DNA of 64,000 nucleotides from Candidatus Altimarinota bacterium (GTDB lineage Bacteria > Patescibacteriota > Gracilibacteria > UBA4473), in contig JAIPIF010000001.1 in NCBI GenBank assembly GCA_021734785.1, forward strand, positions 124,001 through 188,000, in the 5' to 3' direction. Under the pieces are notes generated by a model that saw only the letters and a program-made list of their open reading frames with translations, searched no databases and was not told the DNA's origin. A program made the translations under genes and the position numbers. Shown here in pieces: positions 26,527-36,262 of this stretch; the first letter of the stretch is position 1; every line of letters starts with the position of its first letter.

Positions 26527-28116
26527 TTACTGCGTGTCACTTCGATCGATGATTGTGTATTCCTTGTCCGTTATCGAATTTCCCCAATTATCTTTGAGGC
26601 CTGAAAATTGAATGGAAAAGCGTTCATTTGGCTGGATCACTGACTGCCAAAAGCCCAGCAGCAGGGTTCGTCGATCCTCTAGCAGCACCCAGCTGTCGAC
26701 TTCTGGATGAGCCGTCTGCGGATCGGTGACATTTTTGTCCGTGAGAGTGACCGAAACCGTCTCTCGTTCGGAGGCATCAAAAAATACGGGCTCACTGAAA
26801 TGAATTTCTGCGACCGAAAACCGACGAGAAGAAACGAGAAAGTTTGCCCCCCATTTTGTTTCAAATGTTCGAGGAATGTTTTCAAGATCCAGCCATTCGT
26901 GCAGCGTTACAAAAGGAGGGGTTTTGTCGGGGATCGTTTCCCACGAAAACGTTTTTCGCATGGCGGGGATTTCCCCCAGAAACGTACCGACATTTTCATG
27001 CGTTTCAAACGTAGCATCGGCAAAAGACTGTTGGGGGTACAGCGAAATGCGAACATCGGCAAAGAGCTCCTGACTTCTCGGACGAAAAATCCCAAACGCA
27101 TGAAATGCCGCATCTGGGTCTTCAGCCAGCGCATCTTTTCCCACAAACTCCGCTTCGGTAAAATAAAACTCAAAGGCCTGCTCCCAGGTTTCTCCCGGCG
27201 GAATTTCTGCGGGAAAAAATCGGGCTTCGCGTCCGAGCATCGCGGGGAGGACGATCGTAAATCCCCCTTTCCACATCTGGCTGAGAGGCTCATCCCAGCC
27301 CCCGACATGCTCGACCGAGAGGGTTCCTTGTACTCGCCAATTTCCCGGTGTTTGTTCTCGGAGAGAGAGCTGGAGCATTTTTTTGAGGAATCGGGAACTT
27401 TTGGCTCCGCCCAGGTTCCACTCAATCACCCCAAAATCATGTTCTCCCAGGCCCAGCTCCGGGGAAACTTCTTCGATAAAAATTTCTCCCCGTTTCAGTG
27501 CTTGTGATTGAAGCCTGGCAGCGGCTGGCCAGAGCCAGGGAGCGGCAATGAGCTTTCGGGCGACATCTTTTCCGAGCTGTGCCACGGGAGATTTTCGCTG
27601 AGCGAGCGATTCTTCATCGTGTCGATCGACATTGGCGACTGAGCGCGTGAGCTGCGCAAAGAGATTTTTGCTCGTAAATCCATTGACCGGTTCTACCAGC
27701 TCCAGCAGGGCCTCCAGTGAGCCAAAATTGACCAATACCGCCCGATCAATGCCCTCATCAGGAAACCGCTTTCGAAACAATTCGGCGCAGTCTGGGAGAT
27801 TGGGGGAAAATCCAAGATCCCAAAACTTGAGGTCGCCGGAGACCTGATCCAGCGGAAAAGGTGCCGGGCCAAAACTATAATCCGAGAGAGCGTAGGCATT
27901 GTGAAACGATAGCTTTGGCGGGATCGCCTGAAACAAGGCGTATGCGGACAAAAAGCCCCCGCACGGGCGAGCCTCGGCTTCATTGGTCAGGAGGAGGAGA
28001 TGCTTGTCGGTCACTACCTGTGGATACAAAAAAGATCGGAGTGGCCACAGCGTCACCGTCAGAAATCCAACGATGAGGATGATCAGCCAAATCCACCAGC
28101 GAAGCCACCATTTCAT
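26527..28116 (-). CDS. DUF4012 membrane-anchored exported protein
   Basis: 529 residues from ATG 28116. One membrane helix (about 10-32) and a long outside domain opening with LLLLTNEAEARPCGGF, the signature of DUF4012 (normally Asn-Glu-x-RPxGGF). Members are large surface proteins of CPR and Actinobacteria with unknown role, sometimes near polysaccharide genes. The C-terminal part has beta-rich segments, perhaps Ig-like. GACAAT lies 8 nt before the ATG. Confidence 0.85.
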   Translation of the reverse strand: MKWWLRWWIWLIILIVGFLTVTLWPLRSFLYPQVVTDKHLLLLTNEAEARPCGGFLSAYALFQAIPPKLSFHNAYALSDYSFGPAPFPLDQVSGDLKFWDLGFSPNLPDCAELFRKRFPDEGIDRAVLVNFGSLEALLELVEPVNGFTSKNLFAQLTRSVANVDRHDEESLAQRKSPVAQLGKDVARKLIAAPWLWPAAARLQSQALKRGEIFIEEVSPELGLGEHDFGVIEWNLGGAKSSRFLKKMLQLSLREQTPGNWRVQGTLSVEHVGGWDEPLSQMWKGGFTIVLPAMLGREARFFPAEIPPGETWEQAFEFYFTEAEFVGKDALAEDPDAAFHAFGIFRPRSQELFADVRISLYPQQSFADATFETHENVGTFLGEIPAMRKTFSWETIPDKTPPFVTLHEWLDLENIPRTFETKWGANFLVSSRRFSVAEIHFSEPVFFDASERETVSVTLTDKNVTDPQTAHPEVDSWVLLEDRRTLLLGFWQSVIQPNERFSIQFSGLKDNWGNSITDKEYTIIDRSDTQ

Positions 28117-28124
28117 CGTCCCTG

Positions 28125-28152
28125 ATTGTCGCAGATTTTTCCAAACACGCAA
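28125..28152 (-). promoter_or_regulatory. DUF4012 gene promoter, leaderless
   Basis: TTGCGT (28152-28147), 16 nt, GACAAT (28130-28125), 8 nt to the ATG at 28116. Confidence 0.6.
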
Positions 28153-28195
28153 CCGTATCTCCCACATTGTTTCTCCCGAAAACCAGATACACAGA

Positions 28196-28224
28196 TTGCT
28201 TTTCTGCCCGTTTTTTTTTAGACT
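28196..28224 (+). promoter_or_regulatory. pheT promoter
   Basis: TTGCTT (28196-28201), 17 nt, TAGACT (28219-28224), 10 nt to the ATG at 28235. Confidence 0.65.
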
Positions 28225-28234
28225 CCGGCGCGGA

Positions 28235-30625
28235 ATGAAACTTTCGCTTCATTGGTTGCGGCAGTGGGTTGATCTCAAAAATCTTCCGCCGGAAAAAATA
28301 GGCCAGTCTCTGACGCTGCACACGGCAGAGCTCGAGGAAATTCTCGATCGAAAAAAAGATTTTGCCGAAGTGTATGCTGGAAAATTGCTTGAATTTCATC
28401 CCCATCCAAAAGCCGACAACCTCTTTGTTGCACAGTTTGATCTGGGAAAAACACGTGGCAAAAAACAGATCATTTTTGGCCAAGTGCACGAGCTGACGGC
28501 GGGCACCGTGTACCCTGTGGCACTCGAGGGAGCCCGGCTTCCCAGTGGCATTGCCATCCGCAAAACCACACTTCGCGGCGAAGTTTCCGAGGGTATGGTC
28601 TGTGACAACCCCGAACTCGGAATGAAAAACGAGGGGCTGCTTTCTTTTTCCCCGGTCGATGCGGGGAAACCGATTTCCGAAATCCTGGCGGCGCTGTCGG
28701 ATCATATTCTCGACATCGACAATAAAAGCCTTACTCATCGACCGGATTTGCTGGGGCACCGTGGGTTTGCACGAGAACTGGGAGCGATTTTTGACCGAAA
28801 ACTCTTAAAACAAGAGCCAAAGATTTCTTTTCCCTCCTCCGGCAAAAAAGTGGATGTCGAGATTCAGACAAAAAACGGTCGTCGGTTTTGTGCAGTGGAA
28901 ATGTCTGGAATTTCGGTGGGACCCTCTCCACTGGAGGAACAGATGTTGCTTGAAAATCTTGGGATCCGGGCGATTTCCAATATTGTTGACGTGACAAATT
29001 TGGTCCTGCTCGAGTACGGACAGCCGATGCATGCTTTTGACGCAGACAAGATTTCCGGGAAGATCATCGTTCGTCAGGCCAAAAAAGGAGAGACCTTGCT
29101 TGCCCTCGATGGGGAGGAGTACACGCTCTGTCCGGACGACATCGTGATTGCGGATGAAAAGAAGGTTTTGTCCATCGCGGGGATCATGGGCGGAGAAGCA
29201 TCCTCTGTTACCGAAAAAACGACCCGCATCATTTTCGAATCAGCCAACTTTGACGGAGCGAGGGTGCGACATACCTCGGCACGACTCGGGCTTCGATCGG
29301 AGAGCTCGATGCGGTTTGAAAAATCGCTCGATCCCGAGCAGTGCATTCCGGCGCTGCAATCGGCCTGTGCCCGCGTTCTCTCGCTGTGTCAAAAGGCACA
29401 AGTTTCGGCCCCGATCACGGACGAGTATCCGCATCCCTTCCCCCCCCTGACGATTGATCTTGATCCCGAGTTGGTTCGTGCTCGCGCTGGCATTTCCATC
29501 ACGGATGCGCAGATCAAAAAACACCTGGAGTCAATCGGTTTCACTGTCTCTGCTGCCAAAAAAGGATTTTCAGTAGAGGTCCCCTCCTGGCGGCGGACCA
29601 AAGACGTAGAAATTCCCGAAGACTTGATCGAAGAAGTGGTGCGATTGCACGGCTTTGAAAATATCCCCGCTCAGCTTCCGACCTTGCCGATCACCCCGCC
29701 CGGCCGCAACAAATTCCGTTCGATGGAATGGGGAATTCGGCATTTGCTCGCTCATCACGGGTTTCGTGAGGTGTATCATTCGTCCTTCGTCGGGCCACAG
29801 GATCCGGAATGGCTTGAAGTTTCTCCAGAAAAGTATGTTCAGACGATCAATGCGCACAGCGAGGAATATCTGTTTTTGCGCCAGCGACTGGTGTCCAACT
29901 TTGTTCGATCCCTCGAATCCGAACTCCGTTCCCACGGAAAAGTGTCGTTCTTCGAAATCGGAAAAGTGTATCTGCCGCCAGTGAACGAAGAGGCAAGACT
30001 CTGTCTCTTTTTTGCAGAAATGGGAAGTGCGAAAGAGTTTCATTTTTTCTGGTTGAAAAAGCAGCTTGAATTGCTGTTTGACCATCTTTCAATCGCCCCA
30101 GACTTGCTCGAATTTCGTCCGGCAGAGAAGCCCTCTTCTCTGGCCCATCCGACGCGGAGTGCGGACATTCTACTCGCCGGCAAACGCATCGGAGAGATGG
30201 CGCAGCTCCTCCCGCCCAAGAACCCGGTCAATCGTTCGGTGGCAGTGTTTGCTGAGCTTGATTTGGTGCCGTTGCTCTCGCATTTAGACTCCACGGGGAG
30301 CCAGTACCTGCCGCCCTCATCGTATCCGGCCGTACGGCGCGATCTATCGTTGATCGTGTCAGAGCGCACATTGTCTGGAGAGCTTCAGAAGGCCGCTTTT
30401 GGAGCAGCCCCGAATCTTCAGAAAATGGAACTGTTTGACGATTTTTCCGATGAAAATAAATTTGGGGCGGGCAAGAAAAATGTGGCTTTTCATCTGACCT
30501 TTCGTTCTGCTCAAAAAACCCTCACCGAAGCGGAGGTCGAGTCGCAGTTTCAGGCAATTGTAACGGCGCTCGGGAAAAAGCATGATGCCACACTTCGACT
30601 GGACTTTTCTCGCAAAAAAACGTAG
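28235..30625 (+). CDS. pheT: phenylalanyl-tRNA synthetase beta subunit
   Basis: 796 residues, normal for PheT. N-terminal hexapeptide MKLSLHWLRQWVDL; EMAP-type tRNA-binding domain (about 40-150, HPHPKADNLFVAQFDLG); B3/B4 editing domain (GISVGPSPLEEQMLL ... NIVDVTNLVLLEYGQPMHAFDADK); B5 domain; catalytic-like domain; C-terminal FDX-ACB anticodon domain (PAVRRDLSLIVSE). pheS is not in the window, so the two subunits are unlinked or pheS lies elsewhere. The upstream part of the frame (from 27983) overlaps the DUF4012 gene and is not coding. Confidence 0.96.
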   Translation: MKLSLHWLRQWVDLKNLPPEKIGQSLTLHTAELEEILDRKKDFAEVYAGKLLEFHPHPKADNLFVAQFDLGKTRGKKQIIFGQVHELTAGTVYPVALEGARLPSGIAIRKTTLRGEVSEGMVCDNPELGMKNEGLLSFSPVDAGKPISEILAALSDHILDIDNKSLTHRPDLLGHRGFARELGAIFDRKLLKQEPKISFPSSGKKVDVEIQTKNGRRFCAVEMSGISVGPSPLEEQMLLENLGIRAISNIVDVTNLVLLEYGQPMHAFDADKISGKIIVRQAKKGETLLALDGEEYTLCPDDIVIADEKKVLSIAGIMGGEASSVTEKTTRIIFESANFDGARVRHTSARLGLRSESSMRFEKSLDPEQCIPALQSACARVLSLCQKAQVSAPITDEYPHPFPPLTIDLDPELVRARAGISITDAQIKKHLESIGFTVSAAKKGFSVEVPSWRRTKDVEIPEDLIEEVVRLHGFENIPAQLPTLPITPPGRNKFRSMEWGIRHLLAHHGFREVYHSSFVGPQDPEWLEVSPEKYVQTINAHSEEYLFLRQRLVSNFVRSLESELRSHGKVSFFEIGKVYLPPVNEEARLCLFFAEMGSAKEFHFFWLKKQLELLFDHLSIAPDLLEFRPAEKPSSLAHPTRSADILLAGKRIGEMAQLLPPKNPVNRSVAVFAELDLVPLLSHLDSTGSQYLPPSSYPAVRRDLSLIVSERTLSGELQKAAFGAAPNLQKMELFDDFSDENKFGAGKKNVAFHLTFRSAQKTLTEAEVESQFQAIVTALGKKHDATLRLDFSRKKT

Positions 30626-30648
30626 GATTTTTCCGTAATTTTTCTCTC

Positions 30649-30855
30649 ATGAAAGCACCCAAACCCAAGAAAGAAAAAAAAGGAGGACTGCTGGCTGGAC
30701 TTATTGTCGGTGGCGCGATTGCGGGGGTGGCATCGATGCTCTTGTCCTCTGAAAAAAACCGAACCCGCACCCGGGCATTTGGAAAAACAGTAGGAAAGGC
30801 CGGGTTTCGGTTGATCAAAAAGGCAATCAAAAAAGCGAAGGAGTCCAAAAAATAA
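30649..30855 (+). CDS. YtxH-like small membrane protein
   Basis: 68 residues: Lys-rich N-terminus, Gly/Ala-rich membrane helix (about 12-32, GGLLAGLIVGGAIAGVASM), then a basic helical tail. This pattern resembles YtxH/DUF3618-type stress proteins. TAATTT lies 7 nt before the ATG. Follows pheT by 23 nt. Role unknown. Confidence 0.6.
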   Translation: MKAPKPKKEKKGGLLAGLIVGGAIAGVASMLLSSEKNRTRTRAFGKTVGKAGFRLIKKAIKKAKESKK

Positions 30856-30982
30856 CCTTGCACGATCGGTGATTTTCTGAAACACTCGGCGGAGCATTTA
30901 CAATTGGCAAATATCAAAGAGCAATGATGCAGTTTTTTGGGCGAAACAAAATTTGTCACGGGTTTTCACCACACAGAAAACA

Positions 30983-32956
30983 ATGAGCTCCTCGAAATTT
31001 AAATTGGTTGCGGAATTTGAGCCCACGGGCGATCAGCCTCGGGCGATTAAGAAGTTGATTGGGGGACTCGAGAACGGTCTCCGACATCAGACGCTGCTGG
31101 GAGCGACTGGGACCGGCAAGACATTTACCATGGCCAAGATTATTGAAGCGGTCCAGCGACCGACGCTGATTTTGGCGCACAATAAAACTTTGGCCGCACA
31201 GCTCTGTGCGGAGTTTCAGCAGTTTTTTCCGGAAAATGCTGTCAATTATTTCGTTTCGTACTACGACTACTACCAGCCGGAAGCCTACATGCCGCGCACG
31301 GACACCTACATCGAAAAAGAAGCTACGATCAATGACGAGATCGCCAAATTTCGGCATGCGGCGACGGCCAATCTTCTCACGCGCCCCGACAGCATCATCG
31401 TCAGCTCTGTGTCCTGTATTTATGGCATTGGAGATGTGGAGGACTACAAAAAACTGGCATTTCCGCTGAAAAAAGGACAGGACTATCCGCGCAAAGAACT
31501 GCTCACCTCTCTGGTCGATATTCAGTACCAGCGAGTCAAAGCAGATTTCGAGCGGGGGTCATTTGAGGTACTGGGGGACGTTGTTACCATTTTCCCCCCC
31601 AGTGGGGATATTGCCTACCAGCTGGAATTTTGGGGGGACACGCTGGATAAAATTACGGAAATTGACGCTTTTACCTCTGAAGCATTTCAAGAGCTCGATG
31701 AGGTCCTCATTTTTCCGGCCAAACACAACGTCACCACCCGCGACAAAATAGAAACCATCATTCCCCAGATCGAACAAGACCTGGAAATCCGCATTGCCCA
31801 ACTCCAAAAAGCCGGAAACCCTTTGGCCGCTCATCGGCTCCAACAGCGCACCAAATACGACATGGAAATGCTGCGAGAGGTGGGCTATGTCTCCGGCATC
31901 GAAAACTACACACGCTATCTTTCCGGAGGGAAACCGGGTGATCCCCCGACGACGCTTCTCGACTATTTCCCCAAAAACTTTGTCACGTTTGTCGACGAAT
32001 CGCACATCACGATTCCGCAGATTGGGGGCATGTACAATGGCAACCTCTCCCGCAAGCAGACCCTGATCGAACACGGATTTCGCCTGCCGTCGGCGCTGGA
32101 CAATCGACCACTCAAATTTGAGGAATTTGAATCCCGCGTGACCCAAGCCGTGTACGTCTCGGCGACCCCCGGAAAGTACGAGTACGCCCACAGCCCGCGC
32201 GGGGAGATTGTGGAGCAGATCATTCGCCCCACAGGCCTCCTGGACCCCACGATCGAAATTCGTTCGACCCAGCACCAGATTGATAATCTCCTCGAAGAAG
32301 TGCGCGAAACGATTGCTCGCAAAAACCGGATTTTGATCACCACGGTGACCAAAAAATCAGCAGAGGATTTGGCCGAATATTTGATCGAGGCGGGGATCAA
32401 GGCAAAATATTTACATTCTGAGATCGAAACGATCGAACGCATCGAAATTTTGCGTGAGCTCCGCGAGGGCAAGATTGAAGTGGTGGTGGGGATCAACCTG
32501 CTGCGAGAGGGGCTGGATCTCCCGGAGGTCGAGCTGATCGCGATTCTTGATGCGGACAAGGAAGGATTTCTCCGCTCTCGTGATGCCCTGCTGCAGGTCA
32601 TCGGCCGCGCCGCACGCAATGACAAAGGCCGCGTGATCATGTACGCTGACAAGATGACCGCGGCCATGAAAGCCGCCATCGACGAGACCGATCGTCGGCG
32701 CGAAAAGCAGGTCGCGCACAACAAAAAACACGGAATCACTCCCCGGACGATCGTGAAAAAAATCGTCGACATTTCTCGCGATTTGTCCGGAGGCAAGCCA
32801 CGAAACTTCGAAAAACTGACCAAAAAAGATCAGATCGGGCAGATGATCGTGGAGCTGGAGATGGAGATGGACATCGCGACGAAGAATTTGGACTTCGAGC
32901 GCGCGGCGATTCTGCGGGATCAGATCGAGGAGTTGGAGAGGAAACTGAAGAAATAA
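30983..32956 (+). CDS. uvrB: UvrABC excinuclease subunit B
   Basis: 657 residues, normal length. Damage-verifying helicase of nucleotide excision repair. Walker A LLGATGTGKTFT, the beta-hairpin with YYDYYQPEAYMPRTDTYIEK, DESH-type Walker B (FVDESHITIPQ), helicase motifs V-VI (INLLREGLDLPEV, IGRAARN) and a C-terminal UVR motif (ATKNLDFERAAILRDQI). Start at MSSSKFKLVAEFEP. Confidence 0.98.
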   Translation: MSSSKFKLVAEFEPTGDQPRAIKKLIGGLENGLRHQTLLGATGTGKTFTMAKIIEAVQRPTLILAHNKTLAAQLCAEFQQFFPENAVNYFVSYYDYYQPEAYMPRTDTYIEKEATINDEIAKFRHAATANLLTRPDSIIVSSVSCIYGIGDVEDYKKLAFPLKKGQDYPRKELLTSLVDIQYQRVKADFERGSFEVLGDVVTIFPPSGDIAYQLEFWGDTLDKITEIDAFTSEAFQELDEVLIFPAKHNVTTRDKIETIIPQIEQDLEIRIAQLQKAGNPLAAHRLQQRTKYDMEMLREVGYVSGIENYTRYLSGGKPGDPPTTLLDYFPKNFVTFVDESHITIPQIGGMYNGNLSRKQTLIEHGFRLPSALDNRPLKFEEFESRVTQAVYVSATPGKYEYAHSPRGEIVEQIIRPTGLLDPTIEIRSTQHQIDNLLEEVRETIARKNRILITTVTKKSAEDLAEYLIEAGIKAKYLHSEIETIERIEILRELREGKIEVVVGINLLREGLDLPEVELIAILDADKEGFLRSRDALLQVIGRAARNDKGRVIMYADKMTAAMKAAIDETDRRREKQVAHNKKHGITPRTIVKKIVDISRDLSGGKPRNFEKLTKKDQIGQMIVELEMEMDIATKNLDFERAAILRDQIEELERKLKK

Positions 32957-32965
32957 CCGGCTTCC

Positions 32966-33075
32966 TCATTCCCTTGAAAAAGGGAATCCAGCATGTTTCA
33001 TAAAAGAATGGATTCCCAATCAAGTTGGGAATGAGGGGATTTTATTTTTTGTCATTCCGGACTTGATCCGGAATC
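32966..33075. repeat. cluster of dispersed palindromic repeats
   Basis: Three related inverted units of the type TCATTCCC...GGGAATCCA: about 32966-32990, 33011-33036 and 33051-33075 (GTCATTCCGG-ACTTGAT-CCGGAATC). The last encodes the C-terminal SIPDQVRNDKK of the reverse-strand gene ending at 33042. Related copies occur at 36200, 55449 and 61357. Confidence 0.75.
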
Positions 33076-33809
33076 GAGTTTCGCAGAAATTGATTTCCGA
33101 CAAACTTACCCATTTCTTCTTTAATATAACCCCTATCTTCCTTTAAAACATGTCTAACCTCTTCATACCTCGTTTTAAATCTTATTGCCCCTAACAGGGA
33201 AAAGAATCCCCACAAAACGCCTATCACGTATAATATCCATTCAGGAAAATATTCATCCAAGAAAAACATTGGAATATCCCACAATTCTTTCTCTGACAAA
33301 AAACTTATTTTAACTATAAAAAATATTAAAGAAAAAAATACTGCAAATACATTCCCCTTTAAATATGACCAATGTTTAGAAAAAGAACTCCAATGGTTAA
33401 GTATTTCACACCCCCTTTCTTCATCTTTTTTCAATATCCAACTTGCGCATAATTTCAGCAATTTCAAACAGTAACTCAAACGCCCATTCATCATAGTAAA
33501 AAACATGCAAACTATTAAGAGATTGGTAATAAGAATAAGCCACAAAGACAAATGCATAAGTAAGCCCCAAAAAGAATTAAAAACAAAAAAACAAAACAAA
33601 GACATTGATAAAATTGCCGAAAAATAACTTAGCCTCTCAATACTAATTAAACGACCAATCACATTTTGTTTAGCTGTTTTCACATCTGTAAAAAATAGTG
33701 GACTATAATAAACAAAATTAAGTATATAATTAAATACACTCTCCCAAATAACACTGTATAAGTAAGAATAGAAAGATAAAACGATCAGACCACCAAATAT
33801 TTCACTCAT
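33042..33809 (-). CDS. AT-rich multi-pass membrane protein, unknown
   Basis: 255 residues with about five hydrophobic segments (near 5-25, 65-85, 90-110, 155-180 and 195-220) and basic loops. Start overlaps the aspS stop (ATGAGTGA), so it is co-translated. Base composition is far more AT-rich than its neighbours, suggesting recent arrival. Its last dozen residues come from the dispersed repeat, so the original stop may have been lost. No family recognised. Confidence 0.6.
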   Translation of the reverse strand: MSEIFGGLIVLSFYSYLYSVIWESVFNYILNFVYYSPLFFTDVKTAKQNVIGRLISIERLSYFSAILSMSLFCFFVFNSFWGLLMHLSLWLILITNLLIVCMFFTMMNGRLSYCLKLLKLCASWILKKDEERGCEILNHWSSFSKHWSYLKGNVFAVFFSLIFFIVKISFLSEKELWDIPMFFLDEYFPEWILYVIGVLWGFFSLLGAIRFKTRYEEVRHVLKEDRGYIKEEMGKFVGNQFLRNSIPDQVRNDKK

Positions 33810-35571
33810 CCTTTTCACTTAATTTCACCGAAATATTCTGCTCCGACAGCTCTTTTTCCGGCATCTCGGATGGAGCACCCAGCATGAGGTCCGCGGCGAC
33901 TTGATTTTTGGGGAAGGCAATGACTTCGCGGATGTTTGGCTCGTCGGCAAACAGCATCACCACACGATCCAGTCCCATCGCGCAGCCGCCATGTGGGGGA
34001 CAGCCGTACTCAAACGCTTTCAGCAGATGTCCAAATTTTGCCTGCGTCTCTTCTTCGCTCATCCCAAAAATATCGAAAATTTTGCGCTGCAGTTTTGGAT
34101 CGTGGATTCGAATGGATCCGCCGCCGAGCTCGACGCCGTTCAAAACAATGTCGTACGCCAGTGCCCGGCAGGACATCGGGTCGGAGTCGAGTTTTTCGCG
34201 GTCATCGGGATGCGGGGCGGTGAAGGGGTGGTGCTGGGCTTGTACGGTACCGTCATCTTTGACCTCAAACATCGGAAACTCGGTCACCCAGAGGTACGCC
34301 CAGTCGTCGGGATTGCGGAGATTGAGCGCATCGCCAATCTTTAATCTCACCGCACCGAGCGGCTCGGTGGCGTGCAAGAAGTCTCCCGCGCCAAACAGAA
34401 TCAGATCGCCGTCTTGTGCCTCAAAAATTTTCTTCAGTTCTGTGCGAAATTCCTCGCTCGCATTTTTTCCCACGGCTCCGGATTCTTCCCCAATCCGGTA
34501 CCAGGCCAGGCCGCCCGCACCGTTTTGTTTGGCGACGGCTTCCAGCTCTTCGATTTGTTTTCGACTGAATTCTCCCTTGGCTCGTGGCACGCAGAGCCCG
34601 AAGACGCGCTCTGATTTCTCAAACACCCCAAATCCGCAGTTCCGTGAAATTTTGGTTAAGTCTTTCAACTCCAATCCAAACCGCAGATCGGGTTTGTCCG
34701 ATCCAAAACGCTCCATCGCCTCCTGCCAGGTCAGTTTTACAAATCGGTTATTTTCCAAAAACTTTTGCCAGTTTTTTTCAGCAGCATGTTTTTCCGTGAG
34801 CTCGCGAAAACATTTTTCAATCACGTCGATCACGTCGTCCTGCTCACAAAACGACATCTCGATCTCAAACTGGGTAAACTCCGGCTGGCGATCACCGCGC
34901 AGGTCCTCATCGCGAAAGCATCGTGCCACCTGAAAATATTTGTCCACGCCCGACAGCATCAAGAGTTGCTTGAGCTGCTGCGGGGATTGGGGGAGCACAT
35001 AAAATTTCCCGGGATGAATCCGCGACGGCACCAGGTACTCGCGCGAGCCCTCCGGCGTGCCCTTGACCATGATCGGGGTCTCGACGTCCCAGAAGTTTTC
35101 CTGATTGAAAAAATTCCGAATCGTCAGCACCAGGTCGTGGCGGAGTTTCAGATTTTCTTGCATTCGTTCTCGTCGCAGATCGAGGTACCGGTACTCGAGC
35201 CGCAGGTCTTCATTTCGCACCTCTGCATCGGTCTCAAACGGTGGCGTTTTTGCTTGGTTGAGAATTTCCAGCTTCTCCGGCGCAATCTCGATTTCTCCCG
35301 TGGTCTGCTCGGGCTTCTCCTGTCCGGGGGCTCGTTTTTTTACCTCTCCGGTGACTTTTAGCACAAACTCTGCTCGCACTTTTTCGGCGATTGTATGCGC
35401 GTGGGGGCACTGCTCGGGATCCAGAATGATCTGCGTCCGGCCGTACCGATCGCGCAGCGTGAGGAAGATCAGTCCGCCCAGGTCGCGGCGGTCGTGGACC
35501 CAGCCGCACAGGGTGACTTTTTGGCCGATCTGTTTGGCGGTGAGTTCGCCACAGGTGTGAGTGCGAAGCAT
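33802..35571 (-). CDS. aspS: aspartyl-tRNA synthetase
   Basis: 589 residues, the bacterial type with GAD insertion. OB-fold anticodon domain (LCGWVHDRRDLGGLIFLTLRDR), class II motif 2 (FRDEDLRGDRQPEFTQFEIE), GAD domain (about 290-410) and motif 3 (GCAMGLDRVVMLFA). Charges tRNA-Asp; since asnS is also present, tRNA-Asn need not be made by the indirect route. Start at MLRTHTCGEL. Promoter TTGACT-17-CACACT (35627-35599). Confidence 0.97.
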   Translation of the reverse strand: MLRTHTCGELTAKQIGQKVTLCGWVHDRRDLGGLIFLTLRDRYGRTQIILDPEQCPHAHTIAEKVRAEFVLKVTGEVKKRAPGQEKPEQTTGEIEIAPEKLEILNQAKTPPFETDAEVRNEDLRLEYRYLDLRRERMQENLKLRHDLVLTIRNFFNQENFWDVETPIMVKGTPEGSREYLVPSRIHPGKFYVLPQSPQQLKQLLMLSGVDKYFQVARCFRDEDLRGDRQPEFTQFEIEMSFCEQDDVIDVIEKCFRELTEKHAAEKNWQKFLENNRFVKLTWQEAMERFGSDKPDLRFGLELKDLTKISRNCGFGVFEKSERVFGLCVPRAKGEFSRKQIEELEAVAKQNGAGGLAWYRIGEESGAVGKNASEEFRTELKKIFEAQDGDLILFGAGDFLHATEPLGAVRLKIGDALNLRNPDDWAYLWVTEFPMFEVKDDGTVQAQHHPFTAPHPDDREKLDSDPMSCRALAYDIVLNGVELGGGSIRIHDPKLQRKIFDIFGMSEEETQAKFGHLLKAFEYGCPPHGGCAMGLDRVVMLFADEPNIREVIAFPKNQVAADLMLGAPSEMPEKELSEQNISVKLSEKDE

Positions 35572-35629
35572 GTTTTTTTGACTCAAAAAATCGCTCGCAG
35601 TGTGCCGGAAATGCGGGGGAGAGTCAAAG

Positions 35630-35657
35630 TTGACAAATTTTTTTGAAAATGTATTTT
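35630..35657 (+). promoter_or_regulatory. ridA promoter
   Basis: Consensus TTGACA (35630-35635), 16 nt, TATTTT (35652-35657). Leader about 87 nt with two hairpins: ACCAGA/TCTGGT (35685-35700) and TCTGGC/GCCAGA (35700-35723). The leader is unusual in a window dominated by leaderless genes and could be regulatory. Confidence 0.6.
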
Positions 35658-35750
35658 TCCATCAGTTCTAAAAAGTGAAGTTAAACCAGAAAGGTCTGGT
35701 CTGGCTTCCATTGGAACGCCAGATCGATCTTTCACAAAATCTTAAAAAGT

Positions 35751-36140
35751 ATGAAAAGAGTTTATTACGTAAAAAAAGTAGCAGGCGTTCCATCCCCCGT
35801 GGCTCACTACTGTACAGCAGCTAAGGTATTGCATCCTGCAGAATGGGTTTTCCCATCAGGAATTTTGCCGCTCGGGGAAAAAGGTCAGCTTGCTCGTGGA
35901 ATCGAAGCTCAGACTAAGCAGGCTTTGGAAAATATGGAAAAAATTCTCAGGGATGTGGGATTTAGGCTGGAAGACATTGTCAAAGTCAATGTCATGCTCA
36001 AATCCATGGGAGACTTCCAAAAATTCAACCAAATTTACACAGAATTTATGGGCGATGTTTGCCCCGCACGTGCAGCGTACGGACAGGCGGAGATTGCCTT
36101 GGGGGCACTCGTCGAAATTGAGGTAATTGCGGCGAACTAA
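35751..36140 (+). CDS. RidA/YjgF family enamine/imine deaminase
   Basis: 129 residues. RidA proteins hydrolyse reactive 2-aminoacrylate and related enamines. VFPSGILPL, QALENMEKILRDVGFRLEDIVKVNVML and the closing PARAAYGQAEIALGALVEIEVIA pattern with the conserved Arg (in PARAAY) and Glu are in place. N-terminus is slightly longer than usual. Monocistronic, flanked by its own promoter and terminator. Confidence 0.93.
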   Translation: MKRVYYVKKVAGVPSPVAHYCTAAKVLHPAEWVFPSGILPLGEKGQLARGIEAQTKQALENMEKILRDVGFRLEDIVKVNVMLKSMGDFQKFNQIYTEFMGDVCPARAAYGQAEIALGALVEIEVIAAN

Positions 36141-36158
36141 AAAACGATCTAGTAAATA

Positions 36159-36195
36159 AAAAGCGACCCTCGTACCGAAGGTCGCTTTTTTTTTC
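36159..36195 (+). terminator. ridA terminator
   Basis: Stem AAGCGACC (36161-36168) / GGTCGCTT (36180-36187) followed by a long T run. Confidence 0.92.
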
Positions 36196-36199
36196 TTTT

Positions 36200-36254
36200 G
36201 TCATCCCAAACTTGATTTGGGATCTCTGGATTCCGGATCAAGTCCGGAATGACA
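36200..36254. repeat. double copy of the dispersed palindromic repeat
   Basis: GTCATCCCAAACTTGATTTGGGAT followed directly by the inverted copy ending CCGGAATGAC. Same family as 33051-33075. Confidence 0.8.
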
Positions 36255-36262
36255 AGGCGCGT

